Assembly: GCA_951812725.1 (NCBI GenBank)
Contig: OX638330.1
Location: 5,807,405-5,871,404 of the forward strand
Reading direction: 5' to 3'
DNA: 64,000 nucleotides
DNA from: an uncultured Caldilineaceae bacterium
GTDB lineage: Bacteria; Chloroflexota; Anaerolineae; Caldilineales; Caldilineaceae
Positions 1 to 8,491 of the stretch are shown here, one piece after another. Positions within the stretch are counted from its first letter, which is position 1. Each line of letters begins with the position of its first letter. The notes beneath the pieces were generated by a model that had not been told where the DNA came from, did not search any database, and saw only the letters and a program-made list of their open reading frames with translations. The translations under genes were made by a program, and so were the position numbers.

Positions 1-2
1 TG

Positions 3-920
3 ATCAACACCACTGCAACCCTGCCCGCCGCCACCTGGCGCGACTACCTGACCCTGACCAAGCCCAAAGTCATCTCTCTCCTGCTTTTCACCGCCATCTG
101 CCCCATGTTCATGGCCGCACGCGGTCTTCCCCACTGGCTGCCCCTGCTCGGAGTCCTCGTCGGCGGCTACATGGCCACCGGCGGCGCCGGCGTATTCAAC
201 ATGGTGCTGGACAGAGACATAGACGGCAAGATGCGCCGCACCGCCAAAAGACCCCTCGTCACAGGCGTCATCAGCGTCCGCAACGCCGTCCTGTTCGGCC
301 TCCTGCTCAGCGTCGGCGCGTTCCTGATCCTGTGGCAAACAGCCAACCTGCTGACAGCCCTGCTCGCCTGGTTCGGTTTACTGTTTTACGTGTTTGTCTA
401 TACCGCGTGGCTCAAACGGACTACCTGGCAGAACATCGTCATCGGCGGCGTCGCAGGCTCGGTCATGCCCCTGCTGGGGTGGGCCGCCGTCACCAATGGA
501 CTGAACTGGATGGCCGTCCTGCTGTTCGTCCTCATCTTCATGTGGACACCCGTCCACTTCTGGGCGCTCGCCTTCCTCGTCAAAGATCAGTACGAGGCCG
601 TCGGCATCCCCATGGCGCCCGCAGTCCTCGGCACCAGACGTACCCTGCAACAGATGCTGATATATGCCGTCCTGACCATACTTGCGTCCCTGGCCCCGCT
701 CGCCCTCAACGAAGCCGGCTGGCTCTACACCGGTGTCGTCATCCTGCTGGACCTCTTCCTCATACACAAAGTGGTCAAGCTCTATCGTCACGTCGAAGCC
801 GGCCACGAAGTGAACCGGGAAGAAGCCCTCTCCCTCTACAAATACTCCATGCTATACCTGGCCCTCGTATTCCTGACCCTCGTCGCCGATCGCACCCTGT
901 CACTCACATTCCCCATCTAA
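3..920 (+). CDS. ctaB: Protoheme IX farnesyltransferase (heme O synthase), 5'-truncated by window edge
   Basis: Integral membrane UbiA-superfamily enzyme that transfers farnesyl to heme B to make heme O for heme-copper oxidases. The frame is open from base 3, so the first codons lie outside the window. The visible N-terminus reads WRDYLTLTKPKVISLLLFTA, the classic start region of CtaB/CyoE. The prenyl-diphosphate Mg-binding motif NMVLDRDIDGKMRRT is encoded at about 198-242, and the second aspartate-rich loop region around WTPVHFWALAF at about 541-573. Several hydrophobic helices follow, and the length of about 305 residues is near full family length (about 290-310). It is the end of an operon, probably cytochrome oxidase assembly, lying upstream of the window. 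Confidence 0.95.
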   Translation: MNTTATLPAATWRDYLTLTKPKVISLLLFTAICPMFMAARGLPHWLPLLGVLVGGYMATGGAGVFNMVLDRDIDGKMRRTAKRPLVTGVISVRNAVLFGLLLSVGAFLILWQTANLLTALLAWFGLLFYVFVYTAWLKRTTWQNIVIGGVAGSVMPLLGWAAVTNGLNWMAVLLFVLIFMWTPVHFWALAFLVKDQYEAVGIPMAPAVLGTRRTLQQMLIYAVLTILASLAPLALNEAGWLYTGVVILLDLFLIHKVVKLYRHVEAGHEVNREEALSLYKYSMLYLALVFLTLVADRTLSLTFPI

Positions 921-1431
921 CCACCCACCCCCCACTAAGCACCCGCCCCTGAGAGAACCAAACCGAGGCGTTCTCAATTTTCGCCCCCACGCGCCCGCCA
1001 ACAGAACCGCGCAGTTTCCCGCCCAATTCACGAGCCCTTCGACCACAACCTGCAGCGACCACAGACATTACTTTTCTTGGCCTTCAGCCGATCAAGAGAG
1101 GCGTACTTCGTGGAAAAAGGAGCTGCCGTGCTGCCGTTGCAGTTCTTCGCGTTACTTCGCGGCCCTTCGCGGAAAAAAGGAAGTTGCAGTTGCAGTTCTC
1201 CGTGGCCCTCCGTGTCCTCCGTGGAAAAAGGTGTTGCAGTTGAAGTTCTGCAGTTGCAGTTCTTCGCGGCCCTTCGTGGAAGAAAAGAAGCTGCAGTTGC
1301 CGTTCTCCGTGGCCCTCCGTGGTCCTCCGTGGAAAAAGGTGTTGCAGTTGAAGTTCTGCAGTTGCCGTTGCAGTTCTTCGCGTTCCTTCATACACCTCCC
1401 CCACCAGCTGAGATGGGAAGACCGCGTTCAA
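921..1431. other. Intergenic region with repeat array, no gene
   Basis: No credible gene is seen. The first 150 bases are C-rich and plain. The rest, from about 1075, is the tandem repeat array listed separately. Long open frames on both strands here come from the stop-poor repeat and are not believed to be genes. Confidence 0.7.
1075..1395 (+). repeat. GTTGCAGTT / TTCGCGG tandem repeat array, copy 1
   Basis: Imperfect units of about 54 bases combine a GTTGCAGTT(GCCGTT) segment, a run of CTTCGCGG or CTCCGTGG phrases and an A-rich AAAAAGG stretch. The same family recurs at about 19395-19800 and 56085-56710, always in the same orientation on the + strand and downstream of a + strand gene. There is no constant-repeat/unique-spacer layout, so it is not CRISPR. 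Confidence 0.85.
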
Positions 1432-1461
1432 TTAAGACGTTGCGCTCTATCAAAGTATAAT
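1432..1461 (+). promoter_or_regulatory. Putative sigma70-type promoter of the AbrB antitoxin gene
   Basis: A -35-like TTAAGA at 1432-1437 and a perfect TATAAT at 1456-1461 are separated by 18 bases. They lie just upstream of the AbrB gene, which has its own GGAGGG Shine-Dalgarno at 1485-1490. Confidence 0.55.
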
Positions 1462-1493
1462 TCCGGCAAAACAGACTCTTATCTGGAGGGCTC

Positions 1494-1706
1494 ATGCGCA
1501 TTTCTGAACAAGGACAGGTTACCATTCCCAAGCATCTGCGGGATCGTTTCGGTATGACCGCCAATGTCGAGGTCGATTTCACACCCACCGAACGAGGACT
1601 CCTGATTCGAAAACGGCCTGCTGGCAAACATCCCGTGGAACGCGTCTACGGCATCCTGAACGGAGGAAATACCGACGACTATCTCGACGAAGTACGCGGA
1701 AGATGA
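1494..1706 (+). CDS. AbrB/SpoVT/MazE-type antitoxin
   Basis: A 70-residue protein with the swapped-hairpin AbrB fold: MRISEQGQVTIPKHLRDRFG, then a hydrophobic beta strand and a basic RKRPAGKHP segment. It should bind DNA as a dimer and neutralise a VapC-type PIN ribonuclease. The C-terminal tail (VYGILNGGNTDDYLDEVRGR) is the usual toxin-binding tail of VapB-type AbrB proteins. A strong Shine-Dalgarno (GGAGGG) and promoter precede it. The expected toxin gene directly downstream survives only as a 3' stub (see 1705-1803), so this is probably an orphan antitoxin. Confidence 0.85.
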   Translation: MRISEQGQVTIPKHLRDRFGMTANVEVDFTPTERGLLIRKRPAGKHPVERVYGILNGGNTDDYLDEVRGR

Positions 1707-1803
1707 TTACCTCGGAGCCCACGCACTTACGGCGGCCGACACCTTTCTCACACGAGACAGTGGTTTTTACGCAACCTACTTTCCGGAATTAACGGGACTG
1801 TAA
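1705..1803 (+). pseudogene. PIN-domain (VapC) toxin remnant, C-terminal only
   Basis: Read from 1705 the frame gives GAHALTAADTFLTRDSGFY followed by ATYFPELTGL and a TAA at 1801-1803. This matches the last part of VapC-type PIN ribonucleases: an AD...LTRD acidic segment, then GFY and a FP.L ending. The first ~100 residues, including the N-terminal catalytic Asp, are missing. The stub is fused almost directly onto the antitoxin stop codon, so an internal deletion of the toxin gene is the simplest explanation. Confidence 0.7.
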
Positions 1804-2014
1804 ACCGGCAGTATTGTTACACTATGTCGCTGCCCGGCGTCGTCTGATACAGTTAGAATCAGTCGAAGCACAATAAGAAACGTCCCCCACAAGGGGGACG
1901 TCTGACTTACGAAACTATTGAAGAAATCGCCCGCACTCCGATCGCCATCTTCAGGGGGCACGAGAGGATCTGGAAAACCGAACAATCCTTCTCAGCCCTG
2001 CACTACTCCCCACA

Positions 2015-2347
2015 TCAATCCTCCCAAACATACTCCTCACGCACCGGCTGAAACACATCCAATATCCGGCACCGCGTAATCGCCTTCCCCGAATGCTCAG
2101 CCCCACCCGGAATCACATACACATCCCCCGGCCCCAGCACCCGCGTCTCCCCGCCCGTAATCCGGATCTCAAACTCACCCTCAAACATATTGATCACCTG
2201 CTCATGCGGATGCGAATGTGCCGGCAGCGGCGAATCCGCCGCAACATCCCAGTACACAAACGTCATATTCTCACTGTGAATAAACTTCCCCACAAACCCC
2301 GGGAACAACCCCCGCTCCTTCACCGCATCCAAACTATAAACAGTCAT
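2015..2347 (-). CDS. Small cupin-domain protein
   Basis: A 110-residue single-domain cupin. Cupin motif 1 is seen as HSHPHEQVINMFEGEFEI, with the metal-binding His-His-Glu set (H44, H48, E49 region). Motif 2 is GDVYVIPGGAEH, with its His near residue 85. Such one-domain cupins bind a divalent metal and act as sugar or organic-acid isomerases, dioxygenases or ligand sensors; the substrate is not evident. It is the last gene of a minus-strand group with an oxidoreductase and an epimerase, which suggests sugar or polyol catabolism (inference). Confidence 0.85.
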   Translation of the reverse strand: MTVYSLDAVKERGLFPGFVGKFIHSENMTFVYWDVAADSPLPAHSHPHEQVINMFEGEFEIRITGGETRVLGPGDVYVIPGGAEHSGKAITRCRILDVFQPVREEYVWED

Positions 2348-2401
2348 CTCCCACTCCCAATATCATGCGTATGATTCCCACTAACCCCTGGTCCCCAACC
2401 C

Positions 2402-3358
2402 CTAATCCCTGCCCTCCGCGCCTTCCAACTGCGCCACCAGCGCCATCGAATGGATAGCGTCCCGAATATCCGTCAGCGGCTTCTCACCCGTGCGCACACA
2501 GTCCACAATATGCTCGTGCATCGACAGCACACCGTCATAGCGGCTCGTGTCAGCCTCATCCACGCCGTCGATCTGCCACCCGCCCAACGTGCGCGCCTCG
2601 TTGTCTTCCGTAATCTCAATCTCATGCGGGAGCTTGAAATAGCAGCCCACGCCCGTGCCGTGCAGCTCCCCGCGCAGCACCCGACCGCCAGACGCCCGGT
2701 TCCCGTGAATGAAACCAGTCGCCCCGTTGTCGAAGCGCACCAGTGCCGTGTAGCAGTTGCGGTAACTGCTGTCGAACCTGTCCTGGTAGGCCGCCACCTC
2801 CACCGGCTCCCCGCCCACCATATAGCGCACCAGGTCAACCGCGTGGCACAGATCGTCCCAGTTCGTCGTCGTGAAACTGAACGCATCCTCGCCCAGCATT
2901 CGTTTATGGAAAGTGCCCACCGCCGTCGAGACCGGTCCCAGCCGCGCCACCTGTCGCATCGCCTCCCGCGTCACCGCCGCATGCCGCCGCTGGAAACCCA
3001 CCGCGCAGATGACATCGTTCGCCACCGCTGCATCGTGGATCTGCTGCACCTCGTCCATGTTCATGCCCGGCGGCTTCTCGATAAACGTATGCTTGCCCGC
3101 GTTCAAACAGTCCAGCGCCGTCTGCAGCAGCCAGCGCTCGTGCATCACGCAGTAAACCATGTCCGGGTCCACTTCCTCCAGCATCCGCCGGTGATCGTCA
3201 TAGCGGTACTGGAAATCGTAGGCCACTGCCACCTCATGCAGGAGTTCCTCGTCCAGTTCGCACGCGGCCACCATCTCCACGTCTTCCAAGCGGTTCACGT
3301 TCGGATAGTGCGCGCCTTGGCTGCGCCTGCCCGCGCCGATAAAAGCGGTTCGAATCAT
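2402..3358 (-). CDS. Gfo/Idh/MocA-family NAD(P)-dependent oxidoreductase
   Basis: 318 residues. The N-terminal Rossmann domain starts MIRTAFIGAGRRSQGAHYPN, a GxGxxxx dinucleotide-binding turn. The family signature EKPPGMN, with the catalytic-region Lys, is near residues 95-101, followed by a C-terminal alpha/beta substrate domain with the DDLCHAVDLVRYM helix carrying a conserved Asp/His pair. It should oxidise or reduce a sugar, inositol or similar polyol; the exact substrate is unknown. Its ATG shares one base with the stop of the epimerase upstream (3358), so the two are translationally coupled, and a cupin follows 54 bases downstream. Confidence 0.9.
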   Translation of the reverse strand: MIRTAFIGAGRRSQGAHYPNVNRLEDVEMVAACELDEELLHEVAVAYDFQYRYDDHRRMLEEVDPDMVYCVMHERWLLQTALDCLNAGKHTFIEKPPGMNMDEVQQIHDAAVANDVICAVGFQRRHAAVTREAMRQVARLGPVSTAVGTFHKRMLGEDAFSFTTTNWDDLCHAVDLVRYMVGGEPVEVAAYQDRFDSSYRNCYTALVRFDNGATGFIHGNRASGGRVLRGELHGTGVGCYFKLPHEIEITEDNEARTLGGWQIDGVDEADTSRYDGVLSMHEHIVDCVRTGEKPLTDIRDAIHSMALVAQLEGAEGRD

Positions 3359-4377
3359 CAGGAAACTCCTTCCCAGTCGTAGTCAATGAAATCTTCATCC
3401 CGTACCAGCAGCGCCGACTCGATCATCGCTCGCAAGTCGCCGCGCGGCCGGAAGTTGATCAAGCTGCGTGCCTTCGTGTTGTCATGGTCATACTGGTAGT
3501 GCACCGGCACGCGCACCTCCAGCGGCTCCACACCGCTCTTCTCAGCCAGGATCGCCGCCGCCTCCGGGAAGCTGAACGGCGCCGGCGCCCCGCAGTTGAA
3601 CGAATCGTCCACCGCGCCCGGCTCCTCCACCGCACATACCAGCAAATGCGCGATATCGCGCGCATCGTTCGGCTGATACACCCACGGCCGTCCATCCAAA
3701 TCGCGCACGCTGCACGGCTGGTTCTCATCCTCCGCCCGGTCCAGCACATCGTGCCACAGCTCCGTGCCGTCAGCCATGTAAAGCTCACCCAGCGGCGTAT
3801 TCTGTCCCCTCTTGAGCAGCCCGGCCACCATGCCCACCGTAAACCGGCCCAGAATCGCGTCGCCCGACTGCACATGGCTTGGTCGCACAATCGAGTAGCG
3901 CAGCCCCGTCTCCCGCGCCGCCATCTTCGTGAACTCCTCGCCGATCAGCTTGCCCAGCGAATACTCGCCCATCGGCCGCATCGGATGGCGCTCATCCACC
4001 GGATGGTACGCGCACGCGATCGTCTCGCCGTTGTTGGGGAAAACGCCTGAAGAGCTCGTATACACCAGCCGCTCCAGGTGGTCCGCGTGCTTGCCGCTCA
4101 CCCGCGCAATCAGCCGGTCAATCTGCATATTGTTGTCAAACTGGGGCCCGACAATATTGGCCGTGTGAACTACCGCGTCCACGCCCGTGACCGCGCCTTC
4201 CACAAACGCCTCATCCGTCAGATCCCCCGCGGCCAGCTCAATATCCAGCCCCTCCAATCGCTCCAGCGCCGGGTCGTCCGGCAGCACCGTGCCCCGCACC
4301 TCGTGATTGCGCTCCAACAACTGCCGCACCAGCCGGCAGCCGACCTGACCGGCAGCGCCGGCGACAAGGATTTTCAT
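3358..4377 (-). CDS. NAD-dependent epimerase/dehydratase (extended SDR)
   Basis: About 339 residues beginning MKILVAGAAGQVG, the GxxGxxG Rossmann motif of extended short-chain dehydrogenases. The YSLGKLIGEE segment supplies the catalytic Tyr-x-x-x-Lys, and YTSSSGVFP the upstream Ser. I chose the start at 4377, preceded by GAGAAAGGGG, over an ATG 30 bases upstream at 4407. It probably acts on a nucleotide sugar or a free sugar lactone. It is the first gene of the epimerase, Gfo/Idh, cupin group. Confidence 0.9.
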   Translation of the reverse strand: MKILVAGAAGQVGCRLVRQLLERNHEVRGTVLPDDPALERLEGLDIELAAGDLTDEAFVEGAVTGVDAVVHTANIVGPQFDNNMQIDRLIARVSGKHADHLERLVYTSSSGVFPNNGETIACAYHPVDERHPMRPMGEYSLGKLIGEEFTKMAARETGLRYSIVRPSHVQSGDAILGRFTVGMVAGLLKRGQNTPLGELYMADGTELWHDVLDRAEDENQPCSVRDLDGRPWVYQPNDARDIAHLLVCAVEEPGAVDDSFNCGAPAPFSFPEAAAILAEKSGVEPLEVRVPVHYQYDHDNTKARSLINFRPRGDLRAMIESALLVRDEDFIDYDWEGVS

Positions 4378-4446
4378 GGGGACCCCTTTCTCGTTGCCAG
4401 TGGACACTGGCTGGTGGTGTAGGCTTTCAGTTGTCCCAAGGACAGA

Positions 4447-6003
4447 CTATTCTTCTTCCTCCAATACTTCATTCAGATATTCAACCACATCGCGGAAAGA
4501 AATAATTCCGCTGGGCTGGCCGTTGTCATCCACCAACGGAACGTGACGGAAGCCATGCAGCGACATCAGATTCAGCGCCTGTGCGATCGGCAAATCATCT
4601 TTCAGAGTCAGCGGGTCCGGCGTCATGAAGTCGGCAATCGTCTGCTGCGCCAGATCGTCGACCAGCCCTGCAACCCGATTCAGGACATCCCATTCAGTGA
4701 AGATGCCCATCAGTCGGTCCTCTTCATCCGTCACCAGCACACAGCCGATGTTGTGCCGGTTCATCTGGCGGATGGTCCTCGCCAGCGAACTACTTCTGTC
4801 CACCGTAATCGGCACCTTAGGTTCCAACGCCGCCAGCGTATCGGTCACCAGCACATCCTGAATCTCCGACAAGACCTCTGCCGGCGTCTCCATCTCATCA
4901 ATATACTCTTCGTCCAATCCCGTTATCGGCATCTCGTCGAAGTCAGAGGTGCTTGGCGTAATCTCTCTCGCCTCCGCCTCCTCTCTCTCCTCCACCGTCC
5001 ACAGATCCGCCGCCAGGTAGAGTTGATTCAAATCTCCGGCGCCCCGCTGCTCCTGGGCCGTCTCAACCTGATCCATCAGTTCGCCGGTGTAGTCCGGTTT
5101 GCGCACATCGCGGATCACGCCCATCGCCGCCGGATAGTCGGGAAACTCCATGCTCCCCAGAATCGACGCCAGCGGCTTCGAAGTGGCATCGTGCACCAGA
5201 ATCTCATCCAAATCCACCTCATCCAGCGATACCACCTCCGGCGTAAAACCGTTCAGCCGGATCCCCTTGTCCCGGTCCTTCCCGAAAATCATATGCTTGC
5301 CATGTTCCAGGTAAAGGATCGAGTCGTCCCGGTTCTTGCGGTCGCTCAACTCCGTCCACTCGTTCGGGTTGAAGATCACGCAGTTCTGGTAAATCTCCAG
5401 GAATGAAGTACCCCGGTGTTCGGCGGCCCGCTCCAGCGTGGTGGCCAGATGTTGAGGATGCGAATCGATCGAACGCGCCACATAGGTCGCCTCCGCCGCC
5501 AGCGCAACCGCGATCGGATTCAGCGGCTGCTCCATCGAGCCCATCGGCGAAGACTTCGTCACCGTGCCCGGACGCGACGTCGGCGAATACTGCCCCTTTG
5601 TCAGCCCGTAAATTCTGTTGTTGAAGAGCACGATATTCAGATTGACATTGCGCCGGATCGCATGCAGCAGATGGTTGCCGCCGATCGAAAGGCCGTCCCC
5701 GTCCCCCGTGATCACCCACACGCTCAATTCGGGATTCGCGATCGCCAGCCCCGTAGCCAGCGCCGGCGCCCGTCCATGAATACTGTGGATGCCGTATGTG
5801 TTCATGTAATAGGGGAAGCGGCTCGAGCAGCCAATGCCGGATATGAATACCGTCTTCTCTTTTGCCACGCCCGTCCCCGGCAGCACGCGCTGCATCTGCG
5901 CCAGGATCGAATAGTCTCCGCATCCAGGGCACCAGCGCACCGTCTGATCGGACACAAAATCCTTACGCGTCAGCGTGATTTCCTCTGTCGCTGCTGTGCT
6001 CAT
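4447..6003 (-). CDS. korB: 2-oxoacid:ferredoxin oxidoreductase beta subunit with C-terminal CBS pair
   Basis: 518 residues. The first ~300 are a typical KorB thiamine-diphosphate subunit: WCPGCGDYSI at 24-33 with [4Fe-4S] or TPP-site cysteines, then GDGDGLSIGGNHLLHA (TPP/Mg motif) and NNRIYGLTKGQYSPTS. It would decarboxylate 2-oxoglutarate or a related 2-oxoacid to acyl-CoA while reducing ferredoxin, together with the alpha/gamma subunit encoded immediately upstream (TAG and ATG adjacent). The C-terminal ~130 residues form two CBS repeats (VTVDRSSSLA... and FMTPDPLTLKDDLP...). KorB is normally about 280-340 residues, so this is an unusual sensor fusion, probably for adenylate binding (inference). 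No start ambiguity. Confidence 0.92.
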   Translation of the reverse strand: MSTAATEEITLTRKDFVSDQTVRWCPGCGDYSILAQMQRVLPGTGVAKEKTVFISGIGCSSRFPYYMNTYGIHSIHGRAPALATGLAIANPELSVWVITGDGDGLSIGGNHLLHAIRRNVNLNIVLFNNRIYGLTKGQYSPTSRPGTVTKSSPMGSMEQPLNPIAVALAAEATYVARSIDSHPQHLATTLERAAEHRGTSFLEIYQNCVIFNPNEWTELSDRKNRDDSILYLEHGKHMIFGKDRDKGIRLNGFTPEVVSLDEVDLDEILVHDATSKPLASILGSMEFPDYPAAMGVIRDVRKPDYTGELMDQVETAQEQRGAGDLNQLYLAADLWTVEEREEAEAREITPSTSDFDEMPITGLDEEYIDEMETPAEVLSEIQDVLVTDTLAALEPKVPITVDRSSSLARTIRQMNRHNIGCVLVTDEEDRLMGIFTEWDVLNRVAGLVDDLAQQTIADFMTPDPLTLKDDLPIAQALNLMSLHGFRHVPLVDDNGQPSGIISFRDVVEYLNEVLEEEE

Positions 6004-7881
6004 CTATGCTCTCCCCAAAACTGACTCAATTATGTCCCGCACTTCGGCGATCTTGAGCGGCCGCGCCGAAAGGTTCGAATACGTCTCCACCTCCACACCG
6101 AGCCTGCCGCGCAACAGAAACGCCAGCTGACCGCTGTTCAACTCCGGCACCACTACCCGCCGGTGCCGCTTCAGAACCGCCGCCAGATTGCGCGGGAACG
6201 GATTCAAATAGCGCACATGCGTATGCGCCACCGACTTGCCCGCCCGCTGCGCCGCCGCCACCGCCGATCGCACCACCCCGAACGTGCCGCCCCAGCTCAC
6301 CATCAGCAGCTCAGCGTCTTCAGCGCCAAAAACCTCCTGCTCGGGAATGACATCCGCCAGCCGCGCGATCTTCTCCGCCCGGTCGCGAATCATCTGCTCG
6401 TTGTGCTCGGGATCATACGAAACATTGCCCGTTACCGGCGCCTTGCTCAGCCCGCCCAGCCTGTGTTCCAGACCCGGCGTACCCGGCAGCGCCCACGCCC
6501 GCGCCAGCGTTTCCGGATCCCGCTCGTATGGCAGAAACGGCCCATGACCGTTCCCATTCCTATGCCCCTCCGGGTGCTTCACCTCGATCGCAGGAATATC
6601 TTCCGCCTTCGGCGCCTGCCACGGCTCCGCGCTGTTCGCCAAAAACCCTTCCGACAGCAAAAAGACAGGCGTCATCGCCCGCACCGCCAGCCGCGCCGCT
6701 TCCAGCGCCATCTCGAAACAGTCCGACGGCGTCGCCGGCGCCACGATCGGGAGCGGGCTTTCGCCGTTGCGCCCGAACATCGCCTGCAGCAGATCCGCCT
6801 GCTCCGTCTTCGTCGGCAGCCCTGTGCTGGGTCCCCCCCGCTGCACATTGATAACAATCAGCGGCAGTTCCAGCACAAGCGCCAGGTTGATCGCCTCGCT
6901 CTTGAGCGCAATGCCGGGCCCGCTTGTGCCCGTCACCGCCAGCGCGCCGCCGAAAGCAGCGCCAATCACCGCACAGATCGCCGCAATCTCGTCCTCCGCC
7001 TGAAATGTACGCACATCAAAGTGACGCAAGGAGGCCAAAGAGTGCAGGATGTCGCTGGCCGGCGTGATCGGATACGAGCCGTAAAAAAGCGGCTTGCCCA
7101 TCTTGTGCGCCGCCGTCACCAGGCCCATCGACAGCGCCTCATTGCCCGTAACCTTGCGATACGTGCCCGGTGGCAGCGCCGCCGGCCGCACCATATAGCG
7201 ATGCTGGAACGTCTCCGTCGTCTCACCCAGAAAGTAACCGGTCTCCATCGCCTTGAGGTTGGCCTCCGCGATCACCGGCTTGCGCGCAAACTTCTTGAAA
7301 AGCCACTCCCGCGTCGTCTCCATCGAACGGTCGAACATCCAGAACACCATGCCCAGCGCAAAGAAGTTCTGGCAGCGGTCCCGCTCCTTGTTGGTCAACT
7401 CCGCAAAGTCGCCCAGCGCCTCCCGGTTCAGCGACGTCATCGGGATCGCCAGCACCTGGTACCCTTCCAGTGAGTCGTCCTCCAGCGGATTCGACGCGTA
7501 GCCTGCCTTTGACAGGTTCTGCTTCGTGAACGAGTCCGTATTGACAATGATCGTCCCCGCCCGCTGCAACTCCGGCAGACTGGCCTTCAACGCCGCTGGA
7601 TTCATCGCCACCAGTACCTGCGGCGCATCGCCCGGCGTCAGCACATTCTGGCTCGAAAAGTGAACCTGAAATCCGCTCACCCCAGCCAGCGTACCCGCAG
7701 GCGCCCGGATCTCCGCCGGAAAGTCCGGCATCGTGCTGATGTCATTGCCGAACACCGCCGAAGTCGTGGTGAACTGGGTCCCCGTCAACTGCATTCCGTC
7801 GCCCGAGTCCCCGGCAAAACGGATCGCAACCGACTCTAATTCCTCGAATTCCTGTATGTTTTCCGTCACACTATCTGTCAT
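6004..7881 (-). CDS. korA: 2-oxoacid:ferredoxin oxidoreductase, fused gamma-alpha subunit
   Basis: About 625 residues. The N-terminal gamma domain has RFAGDSGDGMQLTG near residue 20 and continues with PDFPAEIRAPAGT. The alpha domain begins about residue 240 with YGSYPITPASDILH and AVTGTSGPGIALK, both hallmark KorA motifs; PSTGLPTKTEQADL and a C-terminal transketolase-like domain ending PELNSGQLAFLLRG follow. I chose the ATG at 7881 because GGAGAACGCAG precedes it; an in-frame ATG at 7914 lacks a good site. It forms the heterodimer with KorB just downstream. The pair links the TCA cycle to ferredoxin. Confidence 0.93.
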   Translation of the reverse strand: MTDSVTENIQEFEELESVAIRFAGDSGDGMQLTGTQFTTTSAVFGNDISTMPDFPAEIRAPAGTLAGVSGFQVHFSSQNVLTPGDAPQVLVAMNPAALKASLPELQRAGTIIVNTDSFTKQNLSKAGYASNPLEDDSLEGYQVLAIPMTSLNREALGDFAELTNKERDRCQNFFALGMVFWMFDRSMETTREWLFKKFARKPVIAEANLKAMETGYFLGETTETFQHRYMVRPAALPPGTYRKVTGNEALSMGLVTAAHKMGKPLFYGSYPITPASDILHSLASLRHFDVRTFQAEDEIAAICAVIGAAFGGALAVTGTSGPGIALKSEAINLALVLELPLIVINVQRGGPSTGLPTKTEQADLLQAMFGRNGESPLPIVAPATPSDCFEMALEAARLAVRAMTPVFLLSEGFLANSAEPWQAPKAEDIPAIEVKHPEGHRNGNGHGPFLPYERDPETLARAWALPGTPGLEHRLGGLSKAPVTGNVSYDPEHNEQMIRDRAEKIARLADVIPEQEVFGAEDAELLMVSWGGTFGVVRSAVAAAQRAGKSVAHTHVRYLNPFPRNLAAVLKRHRRVVVPELNSGQLAFLLRGRLGVEVETYSNLSARPLKIAEVRDIIESVLGRA

Positions 7882-8491
7882 CTGCGTTCTCCATCGAACT
7901 GCAATTATTCGCAATCATTGACACGTGCACAAAAATATTCAAATCCACGCAGCCAAAGTCAATTTGCCACCCTGAGTGAGGCGAACGAAGGCGTCTTATC
8001 TCCCCGCGGTCCTCTATACTTTCTCCTTGCATTATGGCGGTCGGGCCTTCGGCCCTCCCTTGTGCAGGGGCTGCGCCCCCGCAACGCCCCCCTACAAAAA
8101 CATGCCTCACCGACCGTGTGTGCGCATTCCAGCAGCGCCGCTCCAGCAACGTGTCTAGCCAACAATGTCTCCTACCCCACTTGCAGTCTCAGTCCACTGA
8201 CCACTGACCACTGACCACTAACCACTGCAGTTCTGGGCGGTCGGGCCTTCGGCCCTCCCTTGTGCAGGGGCTGCGCCCCCGCAACGCCCCCCTCCAAAAC
8301 CATCCCTCACCGACCGTGTGTGCGCATTCCAGCAGTGCTGCTCCACTAACCTGGCTGCCGCAAACCGAATACGCAATCAGATAGCCTGAATGGCGGCAGC
8401 GATAAAGGGCTGGTCAAGACAGACATTGTAGATGGCTTAGCAGTTACTAAAAACAAAAAACCGACTACTAAAGACCGCAGTTCGCCTTTCC
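7882..8491. other. Intergenic region filled by a composite repeat element
   Basis: There is no believable gene here. The interval between korA and the CBS gene contains two copies of a GC-palindromic module and a shared tail, listed separately. Confidence 0.7.
7975..8440. repeat. Composite intergenic element, copy 1 (two GC-palindrome modules plus tail)
   Basis: Two nearly identical 64-base modules lie exactly 200 bases apart at 8036-8099 and 8236-8299. Each contains GGGCCTTCGGCCC and GCAGGGGCTGCGCCCCCGC hairpins followed by ACGCCCCCCT. They are preceded by a GAGGCGA...CTATACT...TTGCAT leader and followed by a tail with AGCCTGAATGGCGGC and GGGCTGGTCAA. The same arrangement recurs at 39360-39840, and a single module lies at about 55885-55947. 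Confidence 0.85.

Noticed and set aside
1075..1395. Repeated direct units looking like a CRISPR array
   Set aside because: Units vary throughout, there are no unique spacers of constant length, and no cas genes are nearby. The same reasoning applies to 19395-19800 and 56085-56710.
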